A stretch of DNA of 64,000 bases. It comes from Atopsyche davidsoni (taxonomy: Eukaryota > Arthropoda > Insecta > Trichoptera > Hydrobiosidae). This document shows, in pieces, positions 1 through 11,720 of this stretch. The stretch spans positions 12,774,501 through 12,838,500 of the forward strand of contig JAILWY010000027.1 of the NCBI GenBank assembly GCA_022113835.1, in the 5' to 3' direction. Position 1 is the stretch's first letter. Each line of letters begins with the position of its first letter. A program made the position numbers and the translations under genes. The notes beneath the pieces were generated by a model that saw only the letters and a list, made by a program, of their open reading frames with translations, had not been told where the DNA came from and made no database searches.

Positions 1-1405
1 CCCTTCGGCCCCCGCGAGCCCCGCCCCGCCCCGCTACGCAACACTCGCAAAATATATAACCACGGTGTTTCAAGGCAAGCAATACATTGCTGTATTTAAA
101 TCAACCACGCGGTATAAAGGCTAGCACGCTTGCTTTCCAACCATGGTTAGAATCCATTTCCAGAGTAACCTATTTTTAAAAATCACAGCTATGGACTGCA
201 CGCCACTGGGTAAATCAATATGTTTTTACTCTATAAGGTTAAATAACAGAAGGATTTTTTATTCGAGTAAAATGTTTTCTCATGCAAGTTTTTTTCCCAT
301 CGGGTAAATCTTAAGCCGCGCACAGCCGTTATTGATCTTAATGCTTTCAACAGCTTTTCTACTTATCTTTGCAGAGTAGTGTGGCTTAAGACTGTTTGTT
401 CTTAGACTAGCGGAATAAAAATAATTTATTTAAGTATAAGAATATTATCATGAAAACTTTATAGTTATTTTACAGCTGAGATTTTGTGAATTTTTCTGTT
501 TCTTACAATTATTTGTAACATTCGTTTTATTTGTCAAAGCTAGATTAGATTTAATGATTCTCCTGGCCGGATTCAGAAAACAACTATAAATGAGACAATT
601 TGCTTCCTAGAATCACCGCAGTACTCGTAAAAAGTATTTTCACCAAAGGACTTTGTAACAAACAACATTTTTTTGGCTGTAACAATTTTTTCAATATATT
701 TAAAAATATCTCCTAAAAATACATTTTAAAAAAATCTTACATAGTTGATTACACTCAACATTTACTTCACTTTGTTTGAAAGTACGCATGTAGTGATAAA
801 TGAGGTATTTTCATTGTATTCAGTATTGTAGAAGGAAATTCGAGTTGGTACTTTGGTGATGTAACATCGACTGAAACGATTATCATTCCGAGAAATTTAG
901 GGTCGTTTTCTAAATTTAATTAAGCACTTGATGCTTGTACGCTTTAAAGCTACTGCAGGTAATAAAAAGGTATTTTATGACCTTGAACCTAAGAAAAAAA
1001 ATTGTTACCTGCAATTATGTAAGATGTCTTTATTTCTGATGAGAATCAAGATATTTTAGTAATGCTGAAAATCAGCGTAATTATTTTACAATTCATATTT
1101 TTACTAAAATGAAAACACGACTATTGAATTTTAAACATCATTAACTGCACGCACGCAATCAGATTGAATAAATAAAATAATACAGGCATAAATAATTTTA
1201 GCAAAACAGTTAGTTAGCTAAGTCAATTTAAACACGGCACGGGAGTAATATTATGGAGGTTGTGTTTTGAGTAAAGGTTAAGTCTTATTACGAGCGAGTG
1301 AACGAACCTTGAGCCCCTCCCGCCGACCCTCCGCAGCGTTTATTCATCCAATAAAACGTAACGGGCGAAACGGAAAGGGACGAAGTTACAGTCGCACCGC
1401 TCTAC
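1..1405. other. AT-rich non-coding DNA
   Basis: No gene or element could be supported here. The sequence is AT-rich with homopolymer runs, apart from a short GC-rich stretch in the first 40 bases and another just before the minisatellite at about 1310-1400. It is probably intron or intergenic DNA. Confidence 0.5.
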
Positions 1406-1489
1406 AGGGTGGCGGGGTGGCCGGATGACTGGGTGGCCGGGTGACTGGGTGGCCGGGTGACCGGGTGACTGGGTGACTGGGTGACTGGA
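1406..1489. repeat. short G-rich minisatellite, unit gggtgact / gggtggcc
   Basis: Eight-base units gggtgact and gggtggcc alternate and then become uniform gggtgact. This gives about ten imperfect units in 84 bases. The array sits in a local GC-rich patch and has no coding potential that I can support. Confidence 0.85.
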
Positions 1490-1800
1490 GGTCGTTCAGG
1501 CCCCGTATGGACCCACACCCTGAACTTGCCAGCGTAGCACGTGCAGAGCTGTTTAGGCCTTATCAGCAAATACAATTACACGCACTAGGAATGCGGTCGT
1601 ACCGAGATGCGCAACAACGTATATTGGTGATTTGTGGAAGGGCGTGCGAAAATGTTACGCCTCAATACTACATAGTACGCTTCGAAATTACAGGATACGC
1701 GAATGCTGCAAAAAAAGGACGTACATGGAATAGCTGATTAGATTTACTGATAACGTTAATTTATCGCAGTCTTTGATTGAAAATTTTACAAAAAAAAAAT

Positions 1801-1831
1801 GCTGCTATTCTGTACCCTGAGCGTGTGTTAA
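1801..1831 (+). repeat. family A repeat, copy 1, left piece
   Basis: The text ctgtaccctgagcgtgtgt matches the 5' part of the family A copies at 8.86, 26.9 and 39.8 kb. The match stops at a TTAA (1828-1831), where another element is inserted. It resumes after the second TTAA at 2421, so the two pieces were once one repeat. Confidence 0.75.
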
Positions 1832-2420
1832 GGGTCTAAGTCCCATACTCGAGTTTTTTTGGTCATTTTCTGGTCCGTTTTGCGAAAAACCGACTGCACC
1901 AATCAAAAAAAATTAAATGCAAAAAAGTTAGATACATCCCTTCTTCCGAACAAAATATTTTCACATTTCTTGTAAATTTACTTTTAATATGATAAATATG
2001 TGTTTTTCCGATTGAAGTGTAGGAATTTGGAGATTCGTCATGTACCTGTTCTAAGAGTCCTAAACATTTAAAAGTCTTTTTTTCAATTGGAATTAAAAGG
2101 TTTAATATAAACCCTGTGCGATTTATTATTTTAAAAATTTAAAAAAAAAAAAACTTTGGTTTTGAAAAGTTGTCATTTTATCCAACTTTTCAACATCTTC
2201 AAGATTTTATTTTACCCTGAAAATGGACGTTAATTAAATAATAAAAAACTGATAAAGATAATTTATAGTTTTTTCAATACTCTTTAAAAAAATCAACATT
2301 CAACATAAAAAAATAAAGTGACAATTAAATTAATAAAATGACACGATTTTGCCAGGTAAAACGGTCCTTTTTTGTGGCAGATGGGGGATGGACACCAAGC
2401 AAGGTTAGGTAGCAAGACCC
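1832..2420. mobile_element. family D: TTAA-flanked non-autonomous DNA element nested in family A
   Basis: The 589-base AT-rich segment begins gggtct and ends agaccc, a 6-base terminal inverted repeat, and is flanked on both sides by TTAA (1828-1831 and 2421-2424). Removing it rejoins the family A sequence as gtgtgTTAAggatcgg, close to gtgtgtaaaggatcgg in other copies, so it is an insertion. A TTAA duplication is typical of piggyBac and Kolobok elements, but no transposase is present and the superfamily is open. A diverged copy lies inverted near 47.86-48.43 kb. Confidence 0.75.
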
Positions 2421-2741
2421 TTAAGGATCGGTAATGGAGTAGTGGACTGGGTGTGCTCTGGAAGTACCTTGTCTAAACTATCGTTTCTGTAGCTTGCTGC
2501 AGAAGGAGTATCAGATCTAAACGTCAGAGCCTTGTAAGGAAAGGATTATATAAAAATGCTATTAAGCAGCAGCAATACGCAGGGTTTTCCTTCAAATATA
2601 AGACTGCGGTGTATAAGGACCCGGGGACCCACTACACTATTTTCCCCTTAGAAAACCATGAACACTGGTTCAACATGAATATATGCTCAGTGAAACGGTC
2701 GCCAACCTCCTCTGAGGAGAGGCACTTGATGAAGAATGATT
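2421..2741 (+). repeat. family A repeat, copy 1, right piece
   Basis: This piece resumes at ggatcggtaatggagtagtgg and runs through the conserved stretches ggagtatcagatctaaacg, cagcagcaatacgcag and accatgaacactggttcaac. It ends near ggcacttgatgaagaatga. It shares an open stretch with other copies (residues like QQQYA..FSFKYKTA and TIFPLENHEHW). The source element is not recognised. Confidence 0.8.
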
Positions 2742-2744
2742 TAA

Positions 2745-5700
2745 ATCTTGTCAAAACAATGATATCTCACTAGTTGACGTAGGAGAAAACAGATACAATC
2801 TCTATCATCGTTACTTGAAGTTTGTCTTATTGTATACATAACATGATAAAATTAACTATCGCGTAGTTTAGTAGTTCAATATTAATCACAGCGTATCGGT
2901 TTCTAATCAGAAAGATCAAAGATTTAATCTACAGAAAAGTTATTCAAGGTGAAACTTCTCTCTATCTGATACAAACAGGTTTTCTGTGAGTTCTGTAAGG
3001 GTAAATTTAATTAACGTTGTAAATATCCAACATATACTTATATTCTATAAACGTATTTTATTATTATTATAATAAAAAGTATACATTGTATAAACGCAGT
3101 ATTTAACGTTTTATAGTCGCAGTTATCTCAAAATTATTGAATGCACTTGTCTTCTTTACTCTCGGGGGCCATATTTTATACAGACAAATATTGAAAATAT
3201 TTAAACCGGGCATTACCCGATTTTTAAATCAACACGATTTTAAATCGACATGACTCGTGATGATTCCTAATCTGCAACTGAATTTCCGGTCGTCTGTTAT
3301 AATTTGAATCGAATCCGTATTTACAATAAAAAAATATCGCGTAAATAAGGTTGTACTCCTGAAGCGGTTCAGGACTCCCTCGCATGAGGCTCCCAGAGGG
3401 ATGGGTTTCTATTGCTTGCGATTAAATATTCTGTGTCGTCATCCCTGCGAGAACTTTACGATGTAATTTCATTTAAATGTAAGGCTGTGCTAAATAATAT
3501 GTTGATTGTGTGATATTTTATTTTTCTCTGAACTATTTAGTCGATTTTTATTAAAAAATATTTACAGCATATTTATTATTATTGTCACATTTTTAAATAT
3601 TACTGAATATTTATTTCACTCTTACGAATGTATTACTTATGAGCGTAGGCAATCGATTCACACATAAAACAAATCCATAGTTTTGATTTTCATACTAAAT
3701 CATATAAAAAGATTCACTGTTTTGATCAAAGAATACGTAGTACAGACCGATTTTAATTTATTCCTTCAATTTTTTCTTATCAACTTTTTGTGAACAATTT
3801 TTTTTTACAAATGTGAGACTTCTTCTATACCGATTTGCAAACACTATGGCGAAAAAACGCAATTAAAAAATTATACTCTGTAAATTTGTGACGTCTCTGA
3901 CATAGAAACCGATTTATCGATGATTGCAGACACGAATAAACAAACAAAATTTTTTCGAGCCAAACGCTATCTATATTTAGTCGTTTCTTTCAGGACGCCA
4001 GTGGGTCAAGGCGCGGCTCTGCCTCCGGGAATAAAGGCCGGATAGTGAACTGTACAGCCTGCGCGTCGCCTGACTTCCGGCACGTGGACCCTTTCCGGTC
4101 GATTTCCACAGCGCACATTAAATAAACCCGGCTGCTGCTTTAGGAAGTTCCTAAATCACAATTTTTTTGTGCAAGCAGATATTGTTTTAATATTGCTTAC
4201 GGGAAAGCAAAAATATATTCATGAATTTTAATTTAGTTTTGCGACATATCTATAAAAAAATGTTTCAATAAAATCGATTTACTCACTGAAAGGCGAGAAA
4301 AATCTTTAAAAAAAAAACTTTCAGTGACACGAAGGGATTATTGCTAAAATATCGAAATTTGTTCCCAATAAATTTTTCTCACCGTTTTGTGCGTAAACCG
4401 ATCTCTTTTAAGCATGTATACACAATAAACCTGTTTAGGTAAAAATACGAGTTTATTAAATATTCGATCTTAAGCATTGACAATAGTATTTTTTTTATAA
4501 TTCGGTAACATGCAGCAATTTTTTAATCTAAACATGTACTTCAACGCATAAAAACCAAACGTGTACTTTAAAAGCAGAGGTTATAAGGCGTATGATTAAG
4601 AAAAAATTGAATGGAGCTGTAAGTGAGTAAAATATATTTTTGGGCATGATACGCATTATATTTCATGTTCTGTTTTATATATTGTAAAATCAGTCATTTT
4701 CAATACTAATAACAAGGTTTTTGTAAAGCTTCAGAGTAACATGAAAACTAGGAACAGAGTGGGATTGAACGTTTATATGAGTATGTATTTTTAGGAGAAG
4801 TCTAGAAAATTGAAGCCGTGTTTCAAGGTCATGAAACTTTACTTCAGCATTCCGTTTGATTAGGGAGCCGGCGCGGGTCACGTCACCCCCCGCGCAGGGC
4901 TCTCCGGTCGGCATCACCGAATAATCGATTATTTGCATAATTCGATTAATTTTGATGATAAATTATATCTCGAGTTTCCCCACCAAATATTTTCAAATAT
5001 TAAATAACTAAAAAACACGTTTATTGTATGTGTAATCGACGCTAGCTCGGAGAGGTGCGCCCGCTTCCGGATAGTAGCATTGCGGGTTTTGTAGCGGGAC
5101 GCTATCCTTATAACAAACGCGACCCTGAAAATTTCCACCACTGCGACCGGGAGGTCGAAAATATTAAATCAAAACGCAGTATAACACCCGGTAAACCTTT
5201 AAATCATAGTTTGAATGGGGAGAAGGCCAAGGTTTAGCCAGCCCTGGTACACTGCGCCCTGAGGAACACGCCGACCGATATAGACCTCGCGTGAATGAGG
5301 GAGAAAGCAGGTCACCTGGACGCCTCTACCTGCACGGCAAACACGCGGGCCTCGGCAGGCTGAGCAAACAAAGAAATGGCAGAGCAATCCTCCGATTAAT
5401 CGCCAGGCGGCTGACACATCCGGGCCTATAAATAGGCGCGAGCTTGTCAAGTACGCCCCGGGGCTGCTCAAATTAAGGAGTTTATTTTAACCCTTATCTC
5501 GGGTATAGTTCAACATAGTATTTTATACACCAACCCCTACGTCATGCTGGACTCTAACTTCTAGACTTCTAAATTCATTCATTCAAATATTAACGTATGC
5601 AGTGGCATTGGTTTTTAAGTTTTAAAAAAAATTGTTGAAGTAGGCGTTGCTGTCGCTTTGGTCGCATTTGTAAAGGTTTTTGGTTGTGCAAAGCCGCAGC

Positions 5701-6160
5701 CTGGCCAAAGAGACTCGAGAGAAGCTGTATTTCCATTTATTCATCATATGCTAGAGAGCTGAGAGCTAGAGGGGCAGGGAGGCTGGAGTGGTTCTTTGTA
5801 AAAACACCTCTATTGCCATAAAAACTTACAGAAATGAAGATTTACTTTCAATTTTACATTTTCGTTTTTATTAATTATAAAATATTCACATAAATACGGT
5901 AAAAAAAGCAGTATGGAATCACCCAACAAAGTATGCTATGGCTTTTTGATATCTAAAATTGTTGTTGTTTTATTCGAGCTAATGGTGTTTTTTTTTTTAA
6001 TCCACTTATAAATTTTGTAGTGATTTGTTTCTTTAACTGAACTAACTAATTAATGATTGATTTCTTTGATTAATCTTAATAACAATGAAAAAAATTACAG
6101 TCTACTTGAACTAGGATATATAAAAATAACCAAAACAACTCCATATCTTGAAAAAGATCA
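2745..6160. other. non-coding DNA with GC-rich pockets
   Basis: AT-rich sequence without supported genes. GC-rich pockets lie near 3995-4140, 4865-4920 and 5040-5470. Short open frames overlap them, but they lack recognisable domains or convincing splice sites. Exon, promoter or enhancer function cannot be decided from the sequence alone. Confidence 0.4.
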
Positions 6161-6162
6161 TC

Positions 6163-6244
6163 GTGATTTGTGTGGGATTTGAACCCACATCCCCAGGCTT
6201 AGGCTTACATGGCCGGTGTACTGACCCTTGTACTAACGAATCAC
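6163..6244 (-). mobile_element. tRNA-derived SINE, copy 1
   Basis: Read on the minus strand this is tRNA-like. A terminal stem gtgatt pairs with aatcac, a B-box-like T arm has a perfect stem gtggg/cccac around ttcaaat, and the anticodon-like loop catgtaa differs by one base from the cttgtaa loop of tRNA-Thr(TGT). A second copy in the opposite orientation lies at 7122, so this is a repeat family and not a functional tRNA gene. The Thr origin is inferred. Confidence 0.65.
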
Positions 6245-7021
6245 ATCCATTAATCGAGAATTTTTAACAATCATACTCTACATATGAACCAATGTGCCCA
6301 GGCCAACCAATATTTAGTGATTTGCAAGCACTGGGCTTTTTTTTATTATTTTTTAAACAAAGTAACAAGTGAAGTGATTTTAATCCCATCTGGATATTAT
6401 TTTTAAAATCTATTAATTTAGCCAAGACGCGCACCATCATATCCGTATTTCTTTAATCATCTTCTATGTGTGAACTAATGTGACTAATCATATTAGTAAT
6501 AATATAATAAACCCGTAATGGGTAATAAATACGTTCAATCCAAAAAATAGACATACCATATCATGAAAGTATATATGCGTCTAATAAATAAATTAGTTTC
6601 ATCAAGTATGAAACGATACGAGTATCCGTACATTATTTTGATGATAACCATCAATTTATTACGCAGAAAGATTAATTGAGTAATACAAACTTTACGGAGT
6701 TGTTTTGGGTGACTGTTTGGTTACGCCGCAGGGGTTGGGGAGAGAGGGGTGCCATCCAGGCCAACCCTCACCAGACCGCTCTCCCCGGGATTACGTGAGA
6801 GCTATCTACGCTATTCACTATACGGAATGTTTCAAATCTAACGATTCTAACAAATATGGTTAGACTAGAAGAGAATTTTTCCTTAAATTTTAAAATTAAC
6901 GATTGATTTTTCGTGAAGACCGTCTCACAGGAAGTACGATTTTGCATATACAGGTTTTATTGATTGATAATGATTGAGTACATTTTTTCAAATATTGAAA
7001 ATTGATTAAAGAAACTCATAG

Positions 7022-7047
7022 AAAAATAGCATCGTGATTTGTGTGAC
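7022..7047 (-). repeat. short SINE fragment
   Basis: The words atcgtgatttgtgtg are identical to the sequence at the 3' edge of the SINE at 6163, after which similarity is lost. It appears to be a truncated piece of the same family. Its short length makes chance possible. Confidence 0.35.
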
Positions 7048-7121
7048 AATATTTAATTGGCATAATAAGTACGTTGTTTCACTTATAGGATATGATTGTT
7101 AAAATTTCTTGCTTAGCAATA

Positions 7122-7209
7122 GTGATTCGTTGGTACAATTTGTAATGCACCGGCCATGTAAGCTTTGGGGGTGTGAGTTCAAATTCCACACAAATTTAAA
7201 AAAAAAAAG
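7122..7209 (+). mobile_element. tRNA-derived SINE, copy 2, with A-rich tail
   Basis: This shares gtgattcgt, gcaccggccatgtaagc and gtgagttcaaattccacac with the copy at 6163 in opposite orientation. The tract gagttcaaattccac resembles a pol III B box. It ends in an A run followed directly by a (TA)n(TG)n microsatellite, which is common behind SINE tails. Confidence 0.65.
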
Positions 7210-7220
7210 TTTCTTTAATA

Positions 7221-7221
7221 A

Positions 7222-7259
<38 letters not shown>

Positions 7260-7268
7260 ATGTATGTA
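7221..7268. repeat. (TA)12 (TG)8 compound microsatellite
   Basis: About 25 bases of TA are followed by TG repeats and then tgtatgtat. It lies immediately behind the A tail of a SINE. Open frames through it are simple-repeat artefacts. Confidence 0.95.
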
Positions 7269-7269
7269 T

Positions 7270-8857
7270 TGATGGTTTGCGTGAAGTGGTCTATTGGAGG
7301 CAAAGGGGTGGGTGAAGGGACAAATAAAACGGCGGTCGGCGCGGCACTGAAAAGGCCAAAACTGCAAACAAGCCCCGAGGCGTATCGAATGGAGGTCCAA
7401 ATTGTCCCCGTAAAAACGGTTTCCAGTTAAGGCTTTGCTTCCGAACAATACTAGTTGTATTAAACATATTTATTTGCGATTTTTGTTGGCTTCTTTCATC
7501 AAAGATTATTTTTGCGACTCACTATTATTGACACAATTTACCTACTCTTACTTGTGTTTCGTGAAAACCGGTCGCATAAGACTTCAAATTTTTTTCACAG
7601 AGCAGTCGGAAAAAAACGAAAAATAATATGTCTTATAAGGGCGATCGATATTGAGATTGCAAATTTTTTTAAGGTTTTAAATTAAAAAACAGTTTAATAG
7701 TTGCCGCTTATACAATACTGTTTTAAACGCGTCAACGTTAAATATTTTGAATATGCTTGCAGAAAAATTACCCTTAATAGTTGTTACCTTTTTGTGCTGA
7801 AATCTGGAAAGGGTAATTTGCTCCAGCTCCAGGAAATACGCCAAGTATTAGTAAACTATACGAGGAAAGTTTGATGTTTAGTATATACCGTCGGCGGATA
7901 GTGCGGGCAAAAGGGCATTTCCTGATATCGCAGTTAGCCGCTGTTTTCAGGAACTTTTCAGCGTTCAGTAGTCGCCGGATGTTGTGTGTTCCGTAGGAAG
8001 GCGCGATGTAATGGATGAGGCTGTCTCGAGCAAAGCAAGTGCTTTCGTAGATTGCAGCCATTCGCGATGGAATCCAATATATACCGCCAGGTATATACTG
8101 GATTTTTTTTATATTCCGCTAGGTATATACAGGATTTTTTTATTATTTAAAATCTACGAGTTACTTCAACTTGTTATAATTTTATGTTACCAGTTTTTCC
8201 TACACGATTGATAGGCAATCTCAGATCAAATGAGATTATATACACTATTTACAACGCCAAAATGAAAAATGTGTGCAATTATTGGTAGAAATATTTTCCT
8301 TTAATACCGTAAAAAATAAGTAACTAATTTATTTCAACAGATAAAGTTATTCCCGTTATTTCAAGAAAATTATTTTTGTACGACGCAAAAGTTTTACTTT
8401 GGTCTTGACTTCATGAAATATACTAACAGAAGAAACAAACAAGTAAGTTCGATTGAAAATATTAAAAATAAAATTTAACTTTTCCGGGAGCCAGTTTATC
8501 GTCTGTATTACTTCAATAAGCAGGTTGGACACTCAAAATTTGTAAATTGGAAGTTATGACACTCTCCAGTTAAAATGAAATTGCTTGCCAATAATTTTTC
8601 TCTCGGCAAATTGCCTAATGTCGTGTGCTGGCAACTCGCACGGCAGAAACAGGTTTGCATTTCTTTGGTTTGAATTCAACGTTGCATACGCTGTAATTGT
8701 TTTCATAATGCACGATCGTCCCCCAGCCTTAAAAAATTAAAATGATACGGTCCAATCAGGGTTCAGCGCCGCTGCGAGGGCCAGGCCCGGATGCGCGGGT
8801 CGGGCGGATTGAATTATTTAATATTTATTATTCATTGGCAAGGCCGCACTCCTTCTC
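7270..8857. other. non-coding DNA
   Basis: No gene could be supported. A small imperfect repeat, gccaggtatatactggattttttt then gctaggtatatacaggatttttt, lies near 8087-8138. The rest is AT-rich with a GC-richer patch near 8740-8800. Confidence 0.4.
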
Positions 8858-9077
8858 GCTCTCCCCATTCCATTGCTTGTGCATAACTGCCATTCTGTAC
8901 TCTGAGAGTGTGTCAAGGATCGGTAAGGGAGTAGTGGACTTGGAATGATTGTAAAGGGATGTGCTCTAGAAGTACCTTGTCGAGGTAGGAGAGGGGGGGC
9001 TCTTGTTATCGTTTTTCAGCCTGCTGCAAAAGGAGTATCAGATCTAAACGCCAGAGCTTTGTATGGAATGAATTATT
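8858..9077 (+). repeat. family A repeat, copy 2 (5' part)
   Basis: The copy starts gctctccccattcc and runs to gctttgtatggaatg. It is followed head to tail by a second copy starting with the same words at 9079. Both carry the family words gagtagtggacttgg, gtgctctggaagtacct and ggagtatcagatctaaacg with small changes. This copy lacks the 3' half. Confidence 0.85.
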
Positions 9078-9078
9078 C

Positions 9079-9390
9079 GCTCTCCCCATTCCGTTGCTTG
9101 TGCATGAATGCCATTCTGTACTCTGAGAGTGTGTAAAGGATCGGTAAGGGAGTAGCGGACTTGGAATGATTGTAAAGGGATGTGCTCTGGAAGTACCTCG
9201 TCGAGGTAAGGAGGCTCCTGCTATCATTTTTCAGCCTGCTGAAAAACCAGTATCAGATCTAAACGCCAGAGCTTTGTATGGAAAGGGTTATATAATGATA
9301 TTTTTGGGTAGCAGAAATACGCAGACTTACTACTATGAGCAATGGCTCAGTATGAGTATATGCTCAGTGAAATAGTCGCCAACCTCCTGC
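9079..9390 (+). repeat. family A repeat, copy 3
   Basis: Nearly full family A unit directly behind copy 2. It keeps the 3' words gagtatatgctcagtgaaat and cgccaacctcct but has an internal deletion and rearrangement around 9300-9340. The tandem arrangement suggests local duplication. Confidence 0.85.
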
Positions 9391-9439
9391 GTTTGTTTTT
9401 TACACCATTGTAGCATTTCGAAACTTCATAATGGTTATA

Positions 9440-9440
<1 letters not shown>

Positions 9441-9529
<89 letters not shown>
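9441..9529. repeat. (TA)44 microsatellite
   Basis: Uninterrupted TA dinucleotides for about 89 bases. The array runs straight into the left end of the transposon at 9531. TA-rich sequence reappears beyond the transposon's right end at 11721, so the element seems to have inserted into this array. Confidence 0.95.
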
Positions 9530-9530
<1 letters not shown>

Positions 9531-9532
<2 letters not shown>

Positions 9533-11720
9533 GGTGTCCCTTATATGACCAAAAAATTTTTTTTCAAATTTCGAAATGCATACCCTCTACATTTTTTACT
9601 AATGCTATAATATACTCAAATATAAAATTTCATCTTTCTAGAAAAATTGCAACTAGTGCCGACCGAGCTTCAAAGTTTAGTAAAAAACGTGTTTTGTCTT
9701 GATATTTCGGTCTGGTATAAAATCATTATAAATGCAATAAATTAAGTGAATAATAGTAAAAATTCAATTAAATGAACATTAATCTTTAATCAAAAACATT
9801 AAGTAATAACAATCAGTCAGGGTAACTTTTTTATAGAGTTGTTTTTTTACAGTCCGGATACAATTTTCTATGTTCCTGGACACAGCGCAGCAAGAACTGT
9901 TTTTGTTCTTCTTCAGCCGCGATAAGTCCGTTAAAATCTTGCATCATTTTAACAGCCCTTTCAGCAGTATCATTCACAACCCTCAAATAACTTATTTTTC
10001 TTTTAGCTTCCACAAAAGCACTATTATTATTCCAAGAAGATACATCTTCCTTTAGAAAACTGTCGTCGATCTGCAGTCGTGATAAAAATTGTTTGCTCTT
10101 TTCCGATACGAAATCATCCAGTGTTTTACAAACATAAGCAAACATCTTGTAGAGTCTTTTTGTCCTTCGCAGTTATTCTGCATTGTGACTGAAGTAAACA
10201 CATTTTTAAAGAATAGATCGCTCTCGCCATCCAGCGTGCCTGATGCATGGCTTTGGGGGGCTTAGTTTTAATTTTTCCTCTGTGTCTCCTCCCAAAAATA
10301 TTACGCACAGTTCGACCAATTTGCGGTAGTCATCTCTTACATAACCTTTGTCTAATTCTGCCTTATAAAATATTAAAAAAGCTTGAATGTCTGTCTCGGC
10401 AACACGTTGTTTTACGAAATTAAGAGATGGTTCAATGTTACTAGCGTCGATGTTTTTCCAATTTTCTCTGAACTTTTTAAACATTGGAGTATCTGGGCTA
10501 CTAGTAATTTACTTAATTTTGCTTTCAAAGACAGCTTTTAGGACCAATTCATAAACATGATGACGACAGACGAGCAGCAATTCTCTTCCTAAAGTTTCTC
10601 CAAAATAGCACAAGCTCCATTGAAACGGCCAGTATTGAAAGCTGTTGTGTCGCAGCACATTATTTGTACTTTATCGTGAAGGTTCTAGTCAAAGAGAGCT
10701 GTTGAGACAGCCTTAGCTTGATGTTTTTCAGAAGAATGTTCTAGTTTTGGCACTGCAAGAAGCTGTTCCTTATCGTCAAACGAAGCAATAACTGGCAAGC
10801 GTTCTTCTTTAGAACTTCGTACATCTAACCCGGGTAATAGTTTTCCATCCCAATGAACTGTGACTACGTCGGGTACATTACTTCCAAAGAAGTCAGATTT
10901 TATTGCTTTGATTTTCTAGTTTCAGCAGCTAGTGGTTATCTTTGTCTTACAACCCTTTCCTCTTCTTCCAATCGTCGTTGTTTAGATCTATCTTCTTTTT
11001 CCGACAATTTTTTATCAACACCACCTAAGCATCCTGGTCGATCTGGCTCTCTCTGTTTCATTAAAAATAATTTATCTTACTCTATTTTCATTCTCTCAAA
11101 AGCATCAGCATGTGCAATATCAAACAAATTATCAAGATCAATTTTGAAATTGTTCTCACGGCTCTTCAACGTAACCTGAGTTTTCTTACAATTTTTTTTG
11201 CAACTCTCTCCAAACATGATATAAATCAACAAGTTTCTTCACGCAGTTAGGATATGCCCTTGTTGGAATTCTTGCTTTTTCCCAATATATGATGCACTCC
11301 CTAATCACAAGATTTGCACTTTCACTAACAATCAGTTTAACCTCGCGAATATTGTAAAATAGGACCGAGGGAATTTGTCGAGTAGATGGTAATTTTGCAC
11401 CATTTATTTGATATCTAGGCAAACCGATAAGGAAATTATTTTGTTTATCACTCCGTAATTCCACCGACATGTTAACGCACTAAACAATGGAGCACTACTA
11501 ATCTCAAAAATCACGTATGAAATGAAAAATAAAACATGCAGTTACAAGTCACAGCGCAGTACTTACGCAACTTGTATGGACAAGTTAAAATCGCAAGTCG
11601 GCACGGGTTACCGTTTATAAATCGAACTAATATTTTTTTCTAGACAATATAGGGTTATTACTAAACTTTTAAGAAGGTATGCGTAAAAAAATATTGAACA
11701 TGAATTTTAAGGGACACCCT
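9531..11720 (-). mobile_element. decayed DNA transposon of unrecognised superfamily in a TA array
   Basis: The ends are inverted repeats: agggtgtccctta at the left and its exact complement at the right (11708-11720), with further subterminal similarity ending in gcatacc. Both ends abut TA-rich DNA, so the target duplication is ambiguous (TA or a multiple). The interior reads on the minus strand as one long transposase-like protein broken into about six pieces. The size, terminal repeats and DDE-like motifs fit a cut-and-paste DNA transposon. I cannot assign it to a named superfamily. Confidence 0.8.
9831..11470 (-). pseudogene. transposase-like pseudogene of the 9.5-11.7 kb element
   Basis: It starts at 11470 (MSVELRSDKQ, then LPSTRQIPSVLFYNIREVK and IIYWEKARIPTRAYPNCVKK). 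A frameshift follows near 11190, then KKTQVTLKSRENNFKIDLDN and the lysine-rich PGCLGGVDKKLSEKEDRSKQ. Near 10860-10600 it has VHWDGKLLPGLD, then IMCCDTTAFNTGRFNGAC, then after a frameshift CRHHVYELVLKAVF. It continues as DYRKLVELCVIFLGG (10484-10206), MHQARWMARAIYSLK (another frame, around 10240) and NDTAERAVKMMQDFN (10145-9831). I count at least three frameshifts and four stops. The HWDG and CDTT aspartates and a later acidic residue are candidate catalytic positions by analogy with DDE enzymes. The CRHH motif recalls the C/D(2)H signature of some eukaryotic superfamilies. That reading is inference. Confidence 0.7.

Noticed and set aside
5199..5471. A 90-codon cysteine-containing minus-strand frame
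   Set aside because: No domain, no clear splice borders and no repeat relation; explained by a local GC-rich pocket.
6131..6711. Possible element bounded by ccaaaacaactcc and its complement
   Set aside because: The 13-base match is exact but similarity does not extend and no target duplication was found; chance is plausible in AT-rich DNA.
10853..11179. A 108-codon plus-strand frame
   Set aside because: It is antisense to the transposase-like pseudogene, whose minus-strand fragments carry the recognisable motifs.
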